DNA from: Chryseobacterium formosum | Lineage (GTDB): Bacteria; Bacteroidota; Bacteroidia; Flavobacteriales; Weeksellaceae | Length of the DNA stretch: 64,000 nt | Direction: 5' to 3' | NCBI RefSeq assembly: GCF_026460885.1 | Contig: NZ_JAOVZW010000021.1 | Coordinates: 62,001 to 126,000, forward strand | Shown: positions 17,196-26,275 of the stretch, in pieces | How positions within the stretch are numbered: the stretch's first letter is position 1 | Layout of the letters: each line of letters opens with the position of its first letter | Made by a program: the position numbers and the translations under genes | Notes under the pieces: model-generated | Told to the model about the DNA's origin: nothing | Seen by the model: the letters and a program-made list of their open reading frames with translations, nothing else | Databases searched by the model: none

Positions 17196-18692
17196 ATGAA
17201 AAACAATTATCTAAATTCAGAAGAAGCACAAAAAATGATTGCAGAACTTTCTGAACAAATGGCCGAATTACCGGTTGAAGGACGTAACTATCATTACGAG
17301 TCTTTCAAAAATGAATATGGAAGCTCTTCTACCAGCGGCATTTATTTTTACGAAAATGGAGTATATCACAATGACTTTCATGTAGGCAAATACGATAAGG
17401 AAGAAATTAGCGAACATCTTGATAAATTTCGGGACTACGAATTTTCGGATCTGTTAGACTTTTTTCCGGTACATTCAAAAATAAAATTCACGTTTAAAAA
17501 AGGTGAAGCTATTAATGCTGAAAGATACAGCGTTCCTATGTTGCTTGAAGACATTAAAAAGGAAATTGAAGACAGATACCCGAAGTATAGCGAGAATGAT
17601 AATGTTTTTATAAAATCGGAAGCTTTAATTCATTTTAAAAAAGAAGCAGACGAAATCGGAATCTTTATAGATTCAACATATCATTATAATGATAAAATGA
17701 GATCTTTTGGGCATTTTGTTGGTCGTGATGAGATGCTTTCTATGTATCATCAGTTAGACGGAAAAATAGAAAGTTTATATCTTATCTATGAAAATGGTAC
17801 GATAAAAGTACAGTCGTATCCTGTATTTGAGGAATATGGATTTGAACCTTTAACGGTGTCTCAAATTGAATTAAGTCCAGAGTATAAAAGAGAAAAAGAA
17901 ACTTCGGCAGAATGCAAAAAACTGAGACATGATTTTTTCAGTTCTTTAGGAAAATTAGATGAGCGCATTATCTATTTAAGAGTGGGCGGATTTAGAAACC
18001 ATTCATGGCCGCAAGGTAGATCAGGACACAATCCATGTAAAATGAGGGTTATCCATGCTCCTGAATCAACTATTTTAATTACAGATGGACTTTCAGATAC
18101 TTACAAAGATTTTTATTATGGTAAAAATTCTGAATATAATGGAATTGGAGCAGAATTTTATATGGAATTTCATGGCAATATTCCGTATGAAATTATTCAT
18201 GAACATTTTGCTGTTGCACTTGTCAATAGTGTTTCTCAGATTGCAATAGGGCATGGTGATTTTAAGGTATTAATGGAAAACCATGGCGAAACCACTGTAG
18301 AATTTACCGAAGAAAATATAGAGCTTTGGATAAATAGGGAAAATAAAGCCAATCACAATGTATCAAGCTTTTTGACCGCAAAAGATTTTATGAAAAATGA
18401 AAGCTTTGGAGTTTTGTTGGGTGCGGAATCAATGACTGTTCCTCAAAAGCTGAAACTGAATTTAGAAGAGATTTTGTTGATTTCAATCAAACCTATTGAA
18501 AGTAAGTGGTTAAAAACTACAAAAATTAGAAGTAAAAACGAAGCAGTTGCAAAAGCGGCAAGAGAAGAAATTATGCATGAATGGAAAGAAAGCGGGGAAA
18601 TGAATTTGGTTCCATTGACTTATCAAAAAGAATATACTGAAACTTCTCCGGAATCAGGAGGAATGAAGCTTGTTCCTATATTTCCTTTTTAA
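17196..18692 (+). CDS. Large island protein with SUFU-like C-terminal half
   Basis: The 498 residues have no signal peptide. Residues 1-240 are unrecognised. Residues about 255-370 contain ESTILITDGLSDTYKDFYYG and an acidic strand (GIGAEFYMEFHGNI), followed by a long helix. This resembles the bacterial suppressor-of-fused (SUFU) domain, where a TdGlSd-type turn is conserved. SUFU domains are frequent in polymorphic-toxin immunity loci. The match is a recollection of motif style, not an alignment; treat it as a lead. A hairpin at 18710-18739 closes the transcript. Confidence 0.5.
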   Translation: MKNNYLNSEEAQKMIAELSEQMAELPVEGRNYHYESFKNEYGSSSTSGIYFYENGVYHNDFHVGKYDKEEISEHLDKFRDYEFSDLLDFFPVHSKIKFTFKKGEAINAERYSVPMLLEDIKKEIEDRYPKYSENDNVFIKSEALIHFKKEADEIGIFIDSTYHYNDKMRSFGHFVGRDEMLSMYHQLDGKIESLYLIYENGTIKVQSYPVFEEYGFEPLTVSQIELSPEYKREKETSAECKKLRHDFFSSLGKLDERIIYLRVGGFRNHSWPQGRSGHNPCKMRVIHAPESTILITDGLSDTYKDFYYGKNSEYNGIGAEFYMEFHGNIPYEIIHEHFAVALVNSVSQIAIGHGDFKVLMENHGETTVEFTEENIELWINRENKANHNVSSFLTAKDFMKNESFGVLLGAESMTVPQKLKLNLEEILLISIKPIESKWLKTTKIRSKNEAVAKAAREEIMHEWKESGEMNLVPLTYQKEYTETSPESGGMKLVPIFPF

Positions 18693-18709
18693 TAACAATT
18701 AATCATTGT

Positions 18710-18739
18710 AAGCCCATTCTGATTTTTTGGAATGGGCTT
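18710..18739 (+). terminator. Hairpin terminator within the island
   Basis: AAGCCCATTC (18710-18719) pairs perfectly with GAATGGGCTT (18730-18739) around a T-rich 10-base loop. The ATG at 18732, which would extend the next gene, lies inside the right arm, so that start is rejected. Confidence 0.65.
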
Positions 18740-18770
18740 CATTGTGAATTCAAATTCAATACAAAAAATC

Positions 18771-19355
18771 ATGAATATAGAAAATCAAATTAACGAAGAA
18801 CTGGAAAGAAAAATTGATGAGGTTTTAATCTCGTTGGAAGAACAGGAAGAGCGGAAATTTTATGATAGCTTAGACTTTCTTGGTGATTTAAAATACGAAA
18901 GAAAATTGTCTCCAAAAACCATCAATCAAATTATTGAAGCTATAAAGTATGGTTTAAACCGAGACTATAAAATATTTAAGCCTTATCGAGCAATCTATAT
19001 TTTGATTAGAGAATTGGCTCCTTTACATGCAAAAGAAATTGCTTCCATTCAGGAAGAAATCACAAATTATCTGAATGATGATATTGTGGAGTACGAAGAT
19101 TTTACATCGGCTTTGTACTTTTTCAGTCAAGCATGGGAAGATTTAAAATCGGATTGGAGCGCAGAAAATAAAGCCGCCATTATCAAAAATCTTATTGAAA
19201 TTATTGAAGACGAATACGAATCGGATGGACGTTTTGATGCATTTGTTGCAGATGATGTTTTGCGTGCCCTCATCATTATAGGAAAAGATGATCCTAAAGC
19301 ACAGGAAACAATAAAATGGGTTGAAAAAGTCTTGGAAGAAGATGAATGGGAATAA
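18771..19355 (+). CDS. Helical island protein (possible immunity protein)
   Basis: The 194-residue, almost all-helical acidic protein begins NIENQINEELERKIDEVL and ends KVLEEDEWE. The middle reads like two or three HEAT-like helical hairpins (LIRELAPLHAKEIASIQEEI; later AAIIKNLIEIIEDEYE). This resembles the helical immunity families seen next to contact-dependent toxins, but no named family is claimed. The start at 18771 is chosen because the upstream in-frame ATG lies in a terminator stem. Confidence 0.55.
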   Translation: MNIENQINEELERKIDEVLISLEEQEERKFYDSLDFLGDLKYERKLSPKTINQIIEAIKYGLNRDYKIFKPYRAIYILIRELAPLHAKEIASIQEEITNYLNDDIVEYEDFTSALYFFSQAWEDLKSDWSAENKAAIIKNLIEIIEDEYESDGRFDAFVADDVLRALIIIGKDDPKAQETIKWVEKVLEEDEWE

Positions 19356-19366
19356 ATAATAAAACA

Positions 19367-19876
19367 ATGCAATTCTATTTTATAAAACACTCGATTAACC
19401 CAGGAGATAAATATGTAAGCTTTGAAGCTGATAGTAATTTAGAATTAGTGTTAAAAGGAGAATCTTTTAGAAAAATTTATTATCAGGGTGAATTTGAGAC
19501 GGATTTTATTTCAGGTTATTATGGATTTTCAAGCAAAGCCAAAGATTTTTTCCTGTCTTTACATATTCAGCATTTGGAATTTGTACCTGTAACAGTGCAC
19601 CACATCAAATGGGAAGAATCAATGGAAATTTACCTGATGAAAGTAAATAAAGAGATTGATGCAGTAGATTATGAACAGTCAGACTTATTTCAATTAAGTG
19701 ACAAACATATTCGTGGAATAGATAAGTTGGTATTTGTAAAAGATATTAATGAATCTGTTTTTAAATTGAAAAACCTTCATCACAGTATAACAGTCAGCGA
19801 AACTATTAAAAACAAAATAACAGAACAGGGATTAAAAGGATTTGAATTTATTCCCGTTGAAAAATACAGATTTTAA
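19367..19876 (+). CDS. Hypothetical island protein
   Basis: This 169-residue soluble protein starts MQFYFIKHSINPGDKYVSFE and ends GLKGFEFIPVEKYRF. The GFEFIP-type ending near the C-terminus is common in small immunity proteins of the Imm43-like kind, though I cannot confirm the family. The ATG at 19367 is preferred over 19346, because the latter lies within the last codons of the previous gene. The next gene begins 3 bases after the stop. Confidence 0.5.
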   Translation: MQFYFIKHSINPGDKYVSFEADSNLELVLKGESFRKIYYQGEFETDFISGYYGFSSKAKDFFLSLHIQHLEFVPVTVHHIKWEESMEIYLMKVNKEIDAVDYEQSDLFQLSDKHIRGIDKLVFVKDINESVFKLKNLHHSITVSETIKNKITEQGLKGFEFIPVEKYRF

Positions 19877-19879
19877 AAT

Positions 19880-20428
19880 ATGGAACAAATAAAAGAGCTT
19901 CAAGAGTTGAATGTATTCTTGAAGACAACATTAGAGCCATTAAGTACCAAAATTACCGGAGAACTTTTGCAGATCCTAAACGGAACAACAATTAAAATGC
20001 TATCTAGTTATGAGAAAAGTGATATTGCAACTTTCAATTTTGAATATCGTAACGAATGGTTGTCAATTGTGTTTTTCGGTTCTAACGCCCGTGGTGTAAC
20101 AATTACGGAAGATATTAGCCTTTTGTTCCGCGAAATTAATGAATACACTGCAAAATTGCAGGATATTATGGATGAGGTGGATGAAATGGAAGAAGATTTT
20201 GAAGGCGATACAGAAGAGTGGGAAGATATGATGGAAGAATACCGAGAGGAACAATTAAGTATTTATGATGATTGGTTCATCAACTGCTGGAAAGAAGCAA
20301 AAAACCTGACGCAAAACATTACTCCGACTTATTGGTCTGATGAAGTGGATTTAGGTCTGGAGCTCCACACTTTCGAAATCGTAGAAATCAACAAGAATCA
20401 GTCGAATATCCGATATTATTCACACTAA
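19880..20428 (+). CDS. Acidic hypothetical island protein
   Basis: The 182 residues contain a very acidic central coiled coil (about residues 95-130, DEVDEMEEDFEGDTEEWED) between two alpha/beta parts. There is no signal peptide. High negative charge is typical for immunity proteins that bind basic nuclease toxins, but the family is not recognised and this is inference. It starts 3 bases after the previous stop. Confidence 0.5.
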   Translation: MEQIKELQELNVFLKTTLEPLSTKITGELLQILNGTTIKMLSSYEKSDIATFNFEYRNEWLSIVFFGSNARGVTITEDISLLFREINEYTAKLQDIMDEVDEMEEDFEGDTEEWEDMMEEYREEQLSIYDDWFINCWKEAKNLTQNITPTYWSDEVDLGLELHTFEIVEINKNQSNIRYYSH

Positions 20429-20467
20429 AAAACTAAACAAATAACAATCATAAACACTACTAAAAAA

Positions 20468-21250
20468 ATGGGATTATTTAAAAAGAAAGCAAAAAAGGAA
20501 GAAACACCTAAAAGCAATTTGCTGTTGGCAATGCCGATGTTTAATAACGGAGAAACATTTGACACAGATAAAGTTATAGAATATCTTTTAGCTGATTGGG
20601 GAATTGAAGCTACGGATATCAATGGCTCTTCAGGAACTGTAACTTTTTTTATTGAGGGAGAAATGGTTATACTGGCAACAGTGTCTGCACATATTCCGTG
20701 GGGAGATATTGAGGGAGCGGCACAATATGCTTACAATTGGTCAACCGCAATGGCAGATTTAGAAAATCACAATTCACACGCTATTGTAACAATAATGTCG
20801 AGTAATAATAGTACTAAAGAACGTTTTGCAACTTTAACGAAAGTTTTAACGGCCATTCTTGCGACAAGCAATTGTATTGGGATATATCAGGGTACTCAAT
20901 CTTTGCTGATTCCAAAAGACCAATACCTCGACATTGCAGAAGCATTAAAATCAGATTTGGTTCCGCTGGATTTGTGGGTTTACATTGGTATCCGAAGAGG
21001 AGAAGAGAGCAATAGTGCTTATTCGTACGGATTAAAGGCTTTTGATAAACTTGAAATGGAGTTTGTAAACACTCCGCTTGATTTGAGAGAGTTGCACACT
21101 TTTTTAAGTCAGATTTGCGGTTATGTTGTCAAAAGTAATGTAACCTTTAAAAATGGCGAAACCTTAGGTTTTACTGCTGATCAGAAAATTAAGATTATAC
21201 AATCAAAAGGGATATTTGTAGAAGGAGAATCATTTAAATTAGAGTTGTAA
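20468..21250 (+). CDS. DUF4261 domain protein
   Basis: This 260-residue cytoplasmic protein has a lysine-rich N-terminus (LFKKKAKKEE). A DUF4261-like region follows: MFNNGETFDTDKVIEYLL, then AHIPWGDIEGAAQYAYNW, then HAIVTIMSS and the C-terminal DLWVYIGIRR segment. DUF4261 proteins have no assigned activity. In Bacteroidota they are found within clusters of immunity-type genes like this one. The unit ends with the palindromic element at 21284-21461. Confidence 0.6.
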   Translation: MGLFKKKAKKEETPKSNLLLAMPMFNNGETFDTDKVIEYLLADWGIEATDINGSSGTVTFFIEGEMVILATVSAHIPWGDIEGAAQYAYNWSTAMADLENHNSHAIVTIMSSNNSTKERFATLTKVLTAILATSNCIGIYQGTQSLLIPKDQYLDIAEALKSDLVPLDLWVYIGIRRGEESNSAYSYGLKAFDKLEMEFVNTPLDLRELHTFLSQICGYVVKSNVTFKNGETLGFTADQKIKIIQSKGIFVEGESFKLEL

Positions 21251-21283
21251 GTTTTTAATAATATTTTTTTAAACTAATTAAAA

Positions 21284-21461
21284 TTTAACCGCAAAAGATT
21301 CAAAAGCAATTATTGATTCAGAAATTCATGCGATTTAGAGAACAAAGTTTAGCAAAAGAATAAAAATCAAAGATTAAAAAAAACTTAGGTGTTCTTATTA
21401 GCAGATTGTTAATGAACTTAAAATTCTAATCTGTTAATCTTTTGTCACTTTTATGGTTAAA
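21284..21461. repeat. Palindromic element with about 23-base terminal inverted repeats (copy 1)
   Basis: TTTAACCGCAAAAGATTCAA at the left end (arm 21284-21306) and the complement of the right end (arm 21439-21461) agree at 18 of 23 positions. The same arm type occurs at 59698-59841 (there 24 bases, perfect), although the interiors differ. Conserved ends with variable middles in intergenic DNA suggest a MITE- or REP-like family. The element fills most of the 290-base gap between two island genes. Confidence 0.6.
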
Positions 21462-21540
21462 AAAATTAAAAAAGTTCAATTTAAAGAAAAGTGTAATGCA
21501 TTGAAATAACTACTAATCAAGAAACTTAAAACTAAAAAAA

Positions 21541-21981
21541 ATGACAATCCTGAAAAAAATAATATGTTACAATATGTTTGACCTTGAAATAAGAGGAAAG
21601 GATGTACAGCTTGCCAAAAAAGGAAGTTCTATAGTACTTGCAGCAACGATTCTAATATTTATTATAGATTATATTTTATGGAATTTAAAATTTATAAGCA
21701 GGAGTTTTTCTGATGATGCGTTCGAAACAATGAATTTTTTTGGAGCAAATTTCTTAGGTAAACTACTAGGACTTTTATCGATCGGATTATTTTACCTTTT
21801 TATTTTTGTAATGATGGGCAGAAAAAGTTTTTTTGAACAAACACTGCAGGAATACGAAGAAATGTCCATGATACAAAAAGACGAAGTCGCAAAGAAGGGA
21901 AAATATCTGATTGTACTACCCATGTTATTATCTATATTATTGCTAATCTATATTATTGCTAATCTATATCATCTTTTTTAA
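21541..21981 (+). CDS. Small membrane protein of the island
   Basis: The 146 residues include three hydrophobic segments (about 29-48, 70-95 and 122-143, the last IVLPMLLSILLLIYIIANLY). There is no signal peptide cleavage site, so it is an inner-membrane protein. No family is recognised. It shares a transcript with the NTF2-like gene 9 bases downstream. A membrane immunity protein against a pore-forming toxin is one possibility, by analogy only. Confidence 0.5.
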   Translation: MTILKKIICYNMFDLEIRGKDVQLAKKGSSIVLAATILIFIIDYILWNLKFISRSFSDDAFETMNFFGANFLGKLLGLLSIGLFYLFIFVMMGRKSFFEQTLQEYEEMSMIQKDEVAKKGKYLIVLPMLLSILLLIYIIANLYHLF

Positions 21982-21990
21982 ACTAAAATA

Positions 21991-22554
21991 ATGGAAAAAG
22001 CAAAAGAATTTATTTTAAAATTTTTAGATAAAGAAGCTGAATGTTGGATAAGATTAAATTCAAATGAGCTTGATGCTTTCAATCAGGCGGTAAGAGAATT
22101 TCGCAGCATGGCAATAGAAGGAGTTGAAAAAGGTTTAGGAATTTCTGAAAGAACTGATTTTGGAATTTTTAAAAGAACTGAAAAAGAAATAGCAGAAAAT
22201 CCTTTAATCAATAAACCTCGTCATTTATACAAGCTCAGTGCTTACAAAAATAAAATGTATGATGAGATTTGGGTAGCGTATGTTTCTACTAAAAACCCTA
22301 TTGGTGAGCCAAATAAAAGTGTTTTTTCTAATGGCTTCATTATGAGTGAAATTGATAATGAATTTAAAATTATCGGAATAATGGGTGTGAAATTGAATAA
22401 TTTAACAATGAATGTGACAGGCTGGAAAGGAAATATTTATAATCATTCAGATTTAGATATCAAAAAACTTGGGAAATTTTTTGAGACAGAGAGTTATTTT
22501 GAGCCGAGTAACCATGATGATTTTTCATTGAATGAATATTTGAAAGATAAGTAA
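21991..22554 (+). CDS. NTF2-like putative immunity protein (paralogue 1)
   Basis: The 187 residues begin with a helix (EKAKEFILKFLDKEAECW) and carry the central block HLYKLSAYKNKMYDEIWVAY followed by VSTKNP, with a C-terminal YLKDK. The gene at 27418-27954 has the same architecture (HIYKISQYKDDKYGDVYVAY, then VSERNP), and the genes at 22699 and 26276 share the general plan. This resembles NTF2-fold immunity proteins of polymorphic toxin systems. No catalytic residues are expected. Confidence 0.55.
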   Translation: MEKAKEFILKFLDKEAECWIRLNSNELDAFNQAVREFRSMAIEGVEKGLGISERTDFGIFKRTEKEIAENPLINKPRHLYKLSAYKNKMYDEIWVAYVSTKNPIGEPNKSVFSNGFIMSEIDNEFKIIGIMGVKLNNLTMNVTGWKGNIYNHSDLDIKKLGKFFETESYFEPSNHDDFSLNEYLKDK

Positions 22555-22645
22555 TTTCTAATACCTCATTTCATAAGACACAAAAAGAAATGATAACCAA
22601 TACTTATTGTTTTGGCAAAAGTAAAAATTAAATAAAACCTATAAG

Positions 22646-22678
22646 CTAAGTTTACAGAATGCAGAAACTTAGTTTTTT
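22646..22678 (+). terminator. Terminator upstream of the 22699 gene
   Basis: CTAAGTTT (22646-22653) pairs perfectly with AAACTTAG (22665-22672) and is followed by six T. It separates paralogue 1 from paralogue 2 into distinct transcripts. Confidence 0.6.
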
Positions 22679-22698
22679 AGAATAAAAAATAAAAAATC

Positions 22699-23295
22699 AT
22701 GAATTACACCTTAGAAGACATTAAGAATTTTATTTTAGAGTTTACGGAATTGGAATATCAGTTTGGATTAGGTCAATTTGATAACTCAATAACAGACGAA
22801 GAATGGTATGTCTTAGTTGCAAAATTGGAAAATTGTTACAGTGAAGAATTTGTCTATTACGCAATTATAACTGCATATAGAGATGAATCTTTAATGACTA
22901 AAAAATTCTATGATAATAATAAAAAAAATCTTAAAAAAAGAAGATTATTCTTAATTAGAAAATATGAAAAAGCAAAATTCGGCAAAGGAATATATAATGC
23001 AGATTCTAATGTGGTTTTTTCTTGTTTCATAGGTTCTGATGTTGAAATGGGAGCAGAAGTATACCCAACAAATGTAAGTGTTGGTATTGTTAATGGGAGA
23101 TTAAAAATTATATCATCAAGAGAACTTGACTTTGAAAAAAGAAGAAATAAAGAAGTTATCGAATGGATTTATAATAAAAGATCCAATGTTTATACAGAAG
23201 GCATCACAATAAAAAAAGACGGTACATTAATAGAAACACTAAGAATTGTCGAACCGGAACATCCAACTTGGATAGCAGATTACAATCAAGGATAA
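22699..23295 (+). CDS. NTF2-like putative immunity protein (paralogue 2)
   Basis: The 198-residue protein starts NYTLEDIKNFILEFTELEYQ and ends EPEHPTWIADYNQG. It shares the N-terminal helix pair, the RKYEKAKFGKGIY turn and the C-terminal W-x-ADYN ending with the 26276 gene (SLADYNSA). It is cytoplasmic with no signal peptide. Function is assigned only from resemblance to NTF2-fold immunity proteins and from its neighbours. Confidence 0.5.
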   Translation: MNYTLEDIKNFILEFTELEYQFGLGQFDNSITDEEWYVLVAKLENCYSEEFVYYAIITAYRDESLMTKKFYDNNKKNLKKRRLFLIRKYEKAKFGKGIYNADSNVVFSCFIGSDVEMGAEVYPTNVSVGIVNGRLKIISSRELDFEKRRNKEVIEWIYNKRSNVYTEGITIKKDGTLIETLRIVEPEHPTWIADYNQG

Positions 23296-23311
23296 TTTAT
23301 ATAATTGTTTA

Positions 23312-24322
23312 ATGGGAATATATTACGGACTTACAGCAAAAACAAAAGAAGAATTCAACACCAACCTTGAAAATCTGGTGAATGTAATACAAAAACGAAA
23401 ACACACGCTATCTGAAATTACGGATTTTGAAGGCTTTTTTAATTTCCTGCGTACTTTTATAACGGATGCAGATTATAGAAATCCTTTCTGGATTGACAAT
23501 GAAACTACCGTTACCTCTGCAGAAATAGATATTCTCAGAAAGCATAATTACCCTGAAGAGTATATTGAGTGGTGCGAAAAATACGGGCAATACAGTATAG
23601 GATTAGATATAACATTGTCTTCTGTATCGGATGTTCTGAAGAATATTGCCAATGAATATTATGGTCTACAAGTAAAAAACAATTATCTATATTTTGCAAC
23701 AGATGGATCCGGGAATGATTTTGCATTTGATGTCAATGAAGGAATAAGCCCAATACGAATCTTTGACCATAATGGATATATTACCCCGGACTGGATTTCA
23801 AATATTTACAGTGACGTTTTTAATTTTTACTTTGATGATGAAACAAACGAATATGTAAATCCTGAAAACCTTGACATTTCCATTATTTTTGATGAAAATG
23901 GTGAATATAGAGCTGATGCAATTTATATAAAAAACTATTGTTTTGATATCGAAAAATTGGCTCTTTCCTATCAGGAAAAAGGTGAGCTAGAGGAAGCTTT
24001 TTTATTATATGATGCCATTTTAGAATCTCATACGCAAAAAGCATTGGCTTATAATAATCGGGCATATGAATTACGTACAGCAGGCATTCTGGATAAAAGC
24101 CTTGAATATATCGATAAAGCTTTAGTCCTTGAACCCGAAAACGGTTTGTATAATGGCACAAAAGCGGAAATACTTTTCGACATGGGTTATGAAGATCTCT
24201 TTTTTCAAAGCCTGGAGCTTGCCCTTAAATTTGGAATGGAAGCAAACCTTATAGATGATGCCATGAAAGTAAAATACAAAAACGACAGCAGGTTTACGAC
24301 AATCTTATCTCAATACGAATAA
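23312..24322 (+). CDS. SUKH/SMI1-like domain plus TPR repeats
   Basis: In this 336-residue protein, residues about 70-180 match the SMI1/KNR4 (SUKH) pattern: TSAEIDILRKHNYPEEYIEW, CEKYGQYSIG, then a FATDGSGNDFAFDVNEG strand pair and an IFDH turn. Residues about 218-330 form TPR units (ALSYQEKGELEEAFLLYDAI; AYNNRAYELRTAGILDKSLE; YIDKALVLEPENG). SUKH proteins are the commonest immunity superfamily in bacterial toxin loci, and the TPR part may mediate partner binding. The start at 23312 is the first ATG, 16 bases after the previous stop. Confidence 0.65.
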   Translation: MGIYYGLTAKTKEEFNTNLENLVNVIQKRKHTLSEITDFEGFFNFLRTFITDADYRNPFWIDNETTVTSAEIDILRKHNYPEEYIEWCEKYGQYSIGLDITLSSVSDVLKNIANEYYGLQVKNNYLYFATDGSGNDFAFDVNEGISPIRIFDHNGYITPDWISNIYSDVFNFYFDDETNEYVNPENLDISIIFDENGEYRADAIYIKNYCFDIEKLALSYQEKGELEEAFLLYDAILESHTQKALAYNNRAYELRTAGILDKSLEYIDKALVLEPENGLYNGTKAEILFDMGYEDLFFQSLELALKFGMEANLIDDAMKVKYKNDSRFTTILSQYE

Positions 24323-24404
24323 TAATATGTTGTTTTTAACAAATATTCTATTACGGATAATGGGGTTAAAGAAAATAAAAGTTATACAAAAACTAAATTA
24401 CATT

Positions 24405-24436
24405 AAACCCAGAGGCGAAAGTTATCTGGTTTTTTA
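24405..24436 (+). terminator. Probable terminator after the SUKH-TPR gene
   Basis: AAACCCAGA and TCTGGTTT form an 8-base stem with one bulged C, then a T run. The rest of the 242-base gap (24323-24564) is AT-rich and shows nothing else. Confidence 0.45.
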
Positions 24437-24564
24437 TTGTAAATAATTTTAAAGATACTAGGGTTAAAATTATAATCATTATAAAGACAAAGTCTAACGG
24501 AACTTAGAAACATATTTAAAAAACATTTGAAAATTATTATAAAACAACAATATAAAATAAACCA

Positions 24565-25245
24565 ATGGAATTCAAAATCACAGAATTATTTAAAAATTTA
24601 GAAACGGAAACCCAATCAGATTATTTTGAAGATGTACAGATTACTTCTAAAGTCTCTATTCCGGATAATGAGATGCTTACATTTAGAAATAAAAAGTTCA
24701 CTAAACTTGGCTATGAAATGGTAGCTGAGAGATTTGTAGATGTGTTAAATATAGACAAATTTCATTTTCATGCTTGGTTTGAAATAGATGATTTTGCCTC
24801 TCAGGTAGAATTTTATATAGAAAATCTTTATTCGGGATTATCTCTATTAGATTATGACGAAAAACTTTGGTTTAAAGGTCAAACTCCGGAAGAAATAGCA
24901 CTTTGGAAGACCTTTCGTGTTTTAGATGCCCGTCCGGAGATTGGTGATGGCAAATTAGCCGTTTACAGTATTCAAAATGGTATTGCTCCTCCTAATGAAC
25001 CCGCTATTTATTATATTAACAGAGCATTAGTTTATAAAATCAATCTTACTTTTAATGGATATTTTGAAGCCGTTGCAGATATGCTGGGTATTGCAGATTG
25101 GCAATATCTTTTTACGAAAGTTTCATTAGAAGATTTAAAGGCAGATGGCATCTATAAGAACTTAAAAGAGTCATTGGAAGCACTGCAAAAAGCTTTTCCG
25201 GATAAAGACTACAACCGTTATTTTAAGCTTTTAGAAGAAAGGTAA
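24565..25245 (+). CDS. Hypothetical island protein
   Basis: The 226 residues, soluble and acidic, include FHFHAWFEIDDFASQVEFYI and a C-terminal helical region ending KAFPDKDYNRYFKLLEER. No family is recognised. It stands alone between a hairpin and a broken gene. Size, acidity and neighbours fit an immunity protein, without direct support. Confidence 0.5.
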   Translation: MEFKITELFKNLETETQSDYFEDVQITSKVSIPDNEMLTFRNKKFTKLGYEMVAERFVDVLNIDKFHFHAWFEIDDFASQVEFYIENLYSGLSLLDYDEKLWFKGQTPEEIALWKTFRVLDARPEIGDGKLAVYSIQNGIAPPNEPAIYYINRALVYKINLTFNGYFEAVADMLGIADWQYLFTKVSLEDLKADGIYKNLKESLEALQKAFPDKDYNRYFKLLEER

Positions 25246-25309
25246 ATAAATCTGTGTTTCGTTTGCACAAACAATTCATTTAGATCATAATTGGTAAATA
25301 AAAAATGAA

Positions 25310-25591
25310 ATGACAATTAAAGAGTATTGCTTACAAATAAATAAGTTACTTGAAGTAATTGACAACAAGCAAAAAAGCGATTTATTTTTACGCTTGGGAA
25401 ACCAATATGTTACCGATAAAAAAGAGGCTTTGTCAAATATAAAAAGTTTGTATTGAGGCATGGGCTCATTCAATGATATGGTTTTATATACGGACGGAAA
25501 ATTTGATATTGAGGCAAATGAAAAACTCGACGTATTAAAAGAAATTTTGTGTCATGCAGTACTATCAGAAATTATTGAATCTAGGATTTAA
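25310..25591 (+). pseudogene. Small island gene with an in-frame TGA
   Basis: Frame 25310-25591 reads MTIKEYCLQINKLLEVIDN at the front, meets TGA at 25454-25456, and continues in the same frame GMGSFNDMVLYTDGKFDI to a natural TAA. The GMGSFND motif followed by a hydrophobic strand is a pattern I associate with a family of small bacterial proteins near immunity genes, where the preceding residue is often glycine. TGA could have arisen from GGA by one change. Restored, it would be a 93-residue protein. Reading as two genes is unlikely because the downstream part has only an ATG just after the stop. Confidence 0.6.
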
Positions 25592-25615
25592 AAGTATAAC
25601 AAAAATTAAGAAATC

Positions 25616-26254
25616 ATGCAACATCAATTCAATCTTTATTTAGTACATTATGTTCTGCAGTCTAAAAAAAATAAAAGAGTAGCAGGAACTAATCTTAAAG
25701 CTCCAGCAAATTTAAAAACCAATTTACTAGAGCTCAGTCAATTGAATGCTGTACATAAAGGAATAGAAGACTTTTACAAAAATGAATCAGATGGTTATAG
25801 TTTTGAATGGTGGAGTGATGAAGAAAATGGTATTGGAGGAAAATTGCGATTTTCTTCAAGTAAATATTTGTTTGAGGATTCAGGTTTGTATGATGGTGAA
25901 GGAGATGAGGAACTTCAGTATTTTCATCCACTGGATTACCCAACCCCAGAAAGTTATGTAGGATTTATCATAAAACCCGGCACCATATACGAATCATTGT
26001 ATTATATGAGTATCGGCGATTATGAGCTGAACAATTTAGACTTGGATTACGGAGGTTACACTCAAATGGCTGTTGAATCTCGCGTATTCAATCATTGGCA
26101 ACGAGTTATATTATACTATATGGATGGGGTAGGTATCGGTTCAGTAGAAACAGAAGTTTTTAAAACAGAAATGCCAAAAATATTCCCGGATTGGGCTTGG
26201 GAAAATTTCATTGCTAAGTTTGAGAGTTTGAGGCTTTCTAATAAAAAGAAGTAA
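25616..26254 (+). CDS. Hypothetical island protein
   Basis: This 212-residue soluble protein is rich in Glu, Tyr and Trp (SFEWWSDEENGIGGKLRF; YYMSIGDYELNNLDLDYGGY; IFPDWAWENFIAKFESLRL). The N-terminus is basic (QSKKNKRVAG) but is not a signal peptide. No family is recognised. It is 21 bases before the next gene and so co-transcribed with the NTF2-like paralogue 3. Confidence 0.5.
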   Translation: MQHQFNLYLVHYVLQSKKNKRVAGTNLKAPANLKTNLLELSQLNAVHKGIEDFYKNESDGYSFEWWSDEENGIGGKLRFSSSKYLFEDSGLYDGEGDEELQYFHPLDYPTPESYVGFIIKPGTIYESLYYMSIGDYELNNLDLDYGGYTQMAVESRVFNHWQRVILYYMDGVGIGSVETEVFKTEMPKIFPDWAWENFIAKFESLRLSNKKK

Positions 26255-26275
26255 AGTTTAAACAAAATAAAATAT

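Noticed and set aside
18732..18770. Upstream start for the gene at 18771
   Set aside because: The ATG at 18732 lies inside the right arm of a perfect 10-base hairpin; the ATG at 18771 follows a normal A-rich leader.
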